A DNA stretch of 6,709 bases, from the NCBI GenBank assembly GCA_030149995.1, contig JASLGV010000411.1, positions 1 to 6,709 on the forward strand, read 5' to 3'. This document shows, one piece after another, positions 5,322-6,709 of the stretch (within the stretch, counting starts at the first letter, position 1; the number at the start of each line of letters is the position of its first letter). Under the pieces are notes generated by a model. It did no database searches. It was not told the DNA's origin and saw nothing but the letters and a program-made list of their open reading frames with translations. This stretch comes from Pedobacter sp. Lineage in GTDB: Bacteria; Bacteroidota; Bacteroidia; Sphingobacteriales; Sphingobacteriaceae. Made by a program: the position numbers and the translations under genes.

Positions 5322-6709
5322 ATGGACTCAGATTTCAGTCAACCACAGCGTCAATCTGCTTACGGCATCATCATCATGGCTGCAAGTACCCTGGTACAAT
5401 GGGTACGGGCTTTGATTATTCCGGTTATTATTGTGTTGTTAAAGCTTAAACCGGCCAATAGCCTGTATGCGCTGGCCGGCCTGGTACTCATTGTAGCAGC
5501 CAGTTTATGCTTTGCCTACCTCTGGTATTTAAAATTTACTTTTTTTCTGAACAAGGAAAAGCAGGAATTTATCATTAGCAAAGGCGTTTTTAACCGCGAC
5601 CTCGTTACCATCCAGCTCGATAAAATCCAGCAGGTTAACATCAATCAATCCATCTTGCAGAAAATAATCGGTGTTTATGGCCTCAAAATCGATACAGCCG
5701 GCGCAAAAGGCGAAGAAGTAAACCTGGTAGCCATTAATGAATTAACCGCTTATAACTTAAAGGCACACTTACTCAACAACCAGGTTGCCCATACATCAAC
5801 AACCCCAACACCGGAAACTGTTCAGGAACCCGAAAACATTCCGTTTTTAAGGATCAGCAACCTAACACTTTTAAAAGTCGGTCTTACCTCTAATTATGGT
5901 CAGAGTGTAACCCTGCTCTTAACATTTGCGTATTTCATTTACCACAACGTAAGCCAGTTTTTAAATATTTATAAAGAGCAGGGAGATCAGGTAAAAATGG
6001 CCTTCAGCAACCTCACCACCTTTTTTTCTTTCAGCGTACTGTTTGTTATTTTTTTAATGGTATTGCTGTTTATTAATTTAATCAGAACCTTTGTAAAATA
6101 TTTCGGGCTTAACATGAGCAGGCACCGGTATTCTTTACTTATTTCCTCAGGTTTACTGGCCAAAAAAAACACGTTGGTTAACCCCGATAAAGTGCAGATT
6201 ACCGAATACAGCCAGAATTATTTTCAAAAGAAAATGAACATGCTTAACCTGCGGCTAAAACAGGCCAAAAACGGGCATGAGAAAGAACACAAAGAATTAC
6301 ATGGCAGCACCTTAGAAATTCCGGGCTGTAACACTGCCGAAAAAGACGAGCTGATAAACATGATCCTCGGTCAGCTGCCGGCAAAGGGACCGCAATTTAT
6401 ACCCGACTGGAGATTTTTAAACCTGCCCATCTTCTTTAACCTGGTTGTACCAACCATTATTTTCTTAATTGTGGGTTTTAACATCCCGCAGGTTAAGCCA
6501 TTTTTGCCCCTCGCCGGTCTTTACTTTACTGTTGGCATTGCCATGATCTACATCAGCTATAAAAGACACCGCATTTGGGTAAACAACGATTTTATTATTA
6601 AAAGAAGCGGCATCTGGGATGTTTCGCACGAGATTATAACACCTTATAAAATACAGGCCATTACCACCTTCCAATACCCATGGCATAAAAGCGTAAATGT
6701 GGGCCACCT
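5322..6709 (+). CDS. Multi-PH-domain membrane protein, YdbT-like, C-terminus cut by window edge
   Basis: From ATG 5322 the frame stays open to the right edge for 462 codons with no stop. It has three repeats of a two-helix plus bPH_2 domain unit. Helices lie at about 20-40 and 48-70, PH 1 at 71-150 (ISKGVFNRDLVTIQLDKIQQ); helices at about 195-212 and 231-253, PH 2 at 258-350 (ISSGLLAKKNTLVNPDKVQI); helices at about 368-386 and 393-411, PH 3 from 412 (IKRSGIWDVSHEIITPYKIQ), unfinished. A Thr/Pro-rich linker (TSTTPTPETVQEPE, 158-171) follows PH 1. Family members such as Bacillus YdbT are about 490 residues, so only about 30 residues should be missing. The 3-base gap after the YdbS-like gene implies translational coupling and a joint membrane complex. 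A role in envelope stress or antimicrobial resistance is suggested by the Bacillus pair only; no enzymatic residues are visible. Confidence 0.9.
   Translation, partial: MDSDFSQPQRQSAYGIIIMAASTLVQWVRALIIPVIIVLLKLKPANSLYALAGLVLIVAASLCFAYLWYLKFTFFLNKEKQEFIISKGVFNRDLVTIQLDKIQQVNINQSILQKIIGVYGLKIDTAGAKGEEVNLVAINELTAYNLKAHLLNNQVAHTSTTPTPETVQEPENIPFLRISNLTLLKVGLTSNYGQSVTLLLTFAYFIYHNVSQFLNIYKEQGDQVKMAFSNLTTFFSFSVLFVIFLMVLLFINLIRTFVKYFGLNMSRHRYSLLISSGLLAKKNTLVNPDKVQITEYSQNYFQKKMNMLNLRLKQAKNGHEKEHKELHGSTLEIPGCNTAEKDELINMILGQLPAKGPQFIPDWRFLNLPIFFNLVVPTIIFLIVGFNIPQVKPFLPLAGLYFTVGIAMIYISYKRHRIWVNNDFIIKRSGIWDVSHEIITPYKIQAITTFQYPWHKSVNVGH

Overview
The window looks like chromosomal DNA from a Bacteroidota species, most likely of the Sphingobacteriaceae (Pedobacter/Mucilaginibacter type). 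Three things suggest this. One secreted protein ends in a type IX secretion (Por) sorting tail, which is specific to Bacteroidota. TAnnTTTG-type -7 boxes sit just upstream of two genes. No purine-rich Shine-Dalgarno sequence precedes the starts. The family-level placement is inference from gene style, not from a database search.

Layout. Positions 1-658 (minus) hold most of a membrane-anchored GH25 lysozyme-like hydrolase whose C-terminus lies beyond the left edge. After a 153-base divergent intergenic region comes an MFS transporter (812-2038, plus). It converges on an M20-family dipeptidase (2096-3466, minus), and a perfect 15-bp hairpin between them should act as a two-way terminator. A 279-base intergenic region follows, with an exact -7 box for the dipeptidase and several small inverted repeats. 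Then three plus-strand genes follow: a secreted SGNH/GDSL hydrolase with a T9SS tail (3746-4720), a short bacterial PH-domain membrane protein (4788-5318, YdbS-like) and a long multi-PH membrane protein (5322 to the right edge, YdbT-like).

How the genes may work together. The two PH proteins are separated by 3 bases and almost certainly form one operon and one complex, as the ydbS-ydbT pair does in Bacillus. The SGNH hydrolase lies 67 bases upstream with no visible terminator and could share the transcript. Four of the six genes (GH25, SGNH, two PH proteins) act at or outside the membrane, but nothing in the sequence ties them into one pathway. The dipeptidase and the MFS transporter look like independent housekeeping or accessory genes.

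Three genes have longer open frames beginning at GTG or TTG. In each case the internal ATG is better supported, by a promoter box, a signal peptide or the family N-terminus. I see no CRISPR array, tRNA, rRNA, insertion sequence or phage gene. The window is mostly ordinary; the points worth a second look are the promoter/start overlap of the transporter, the inverted repeat over the dipeptidase promoter, the GAS variant of the SGNH nucleophile block, and the four-repeat PH pair.
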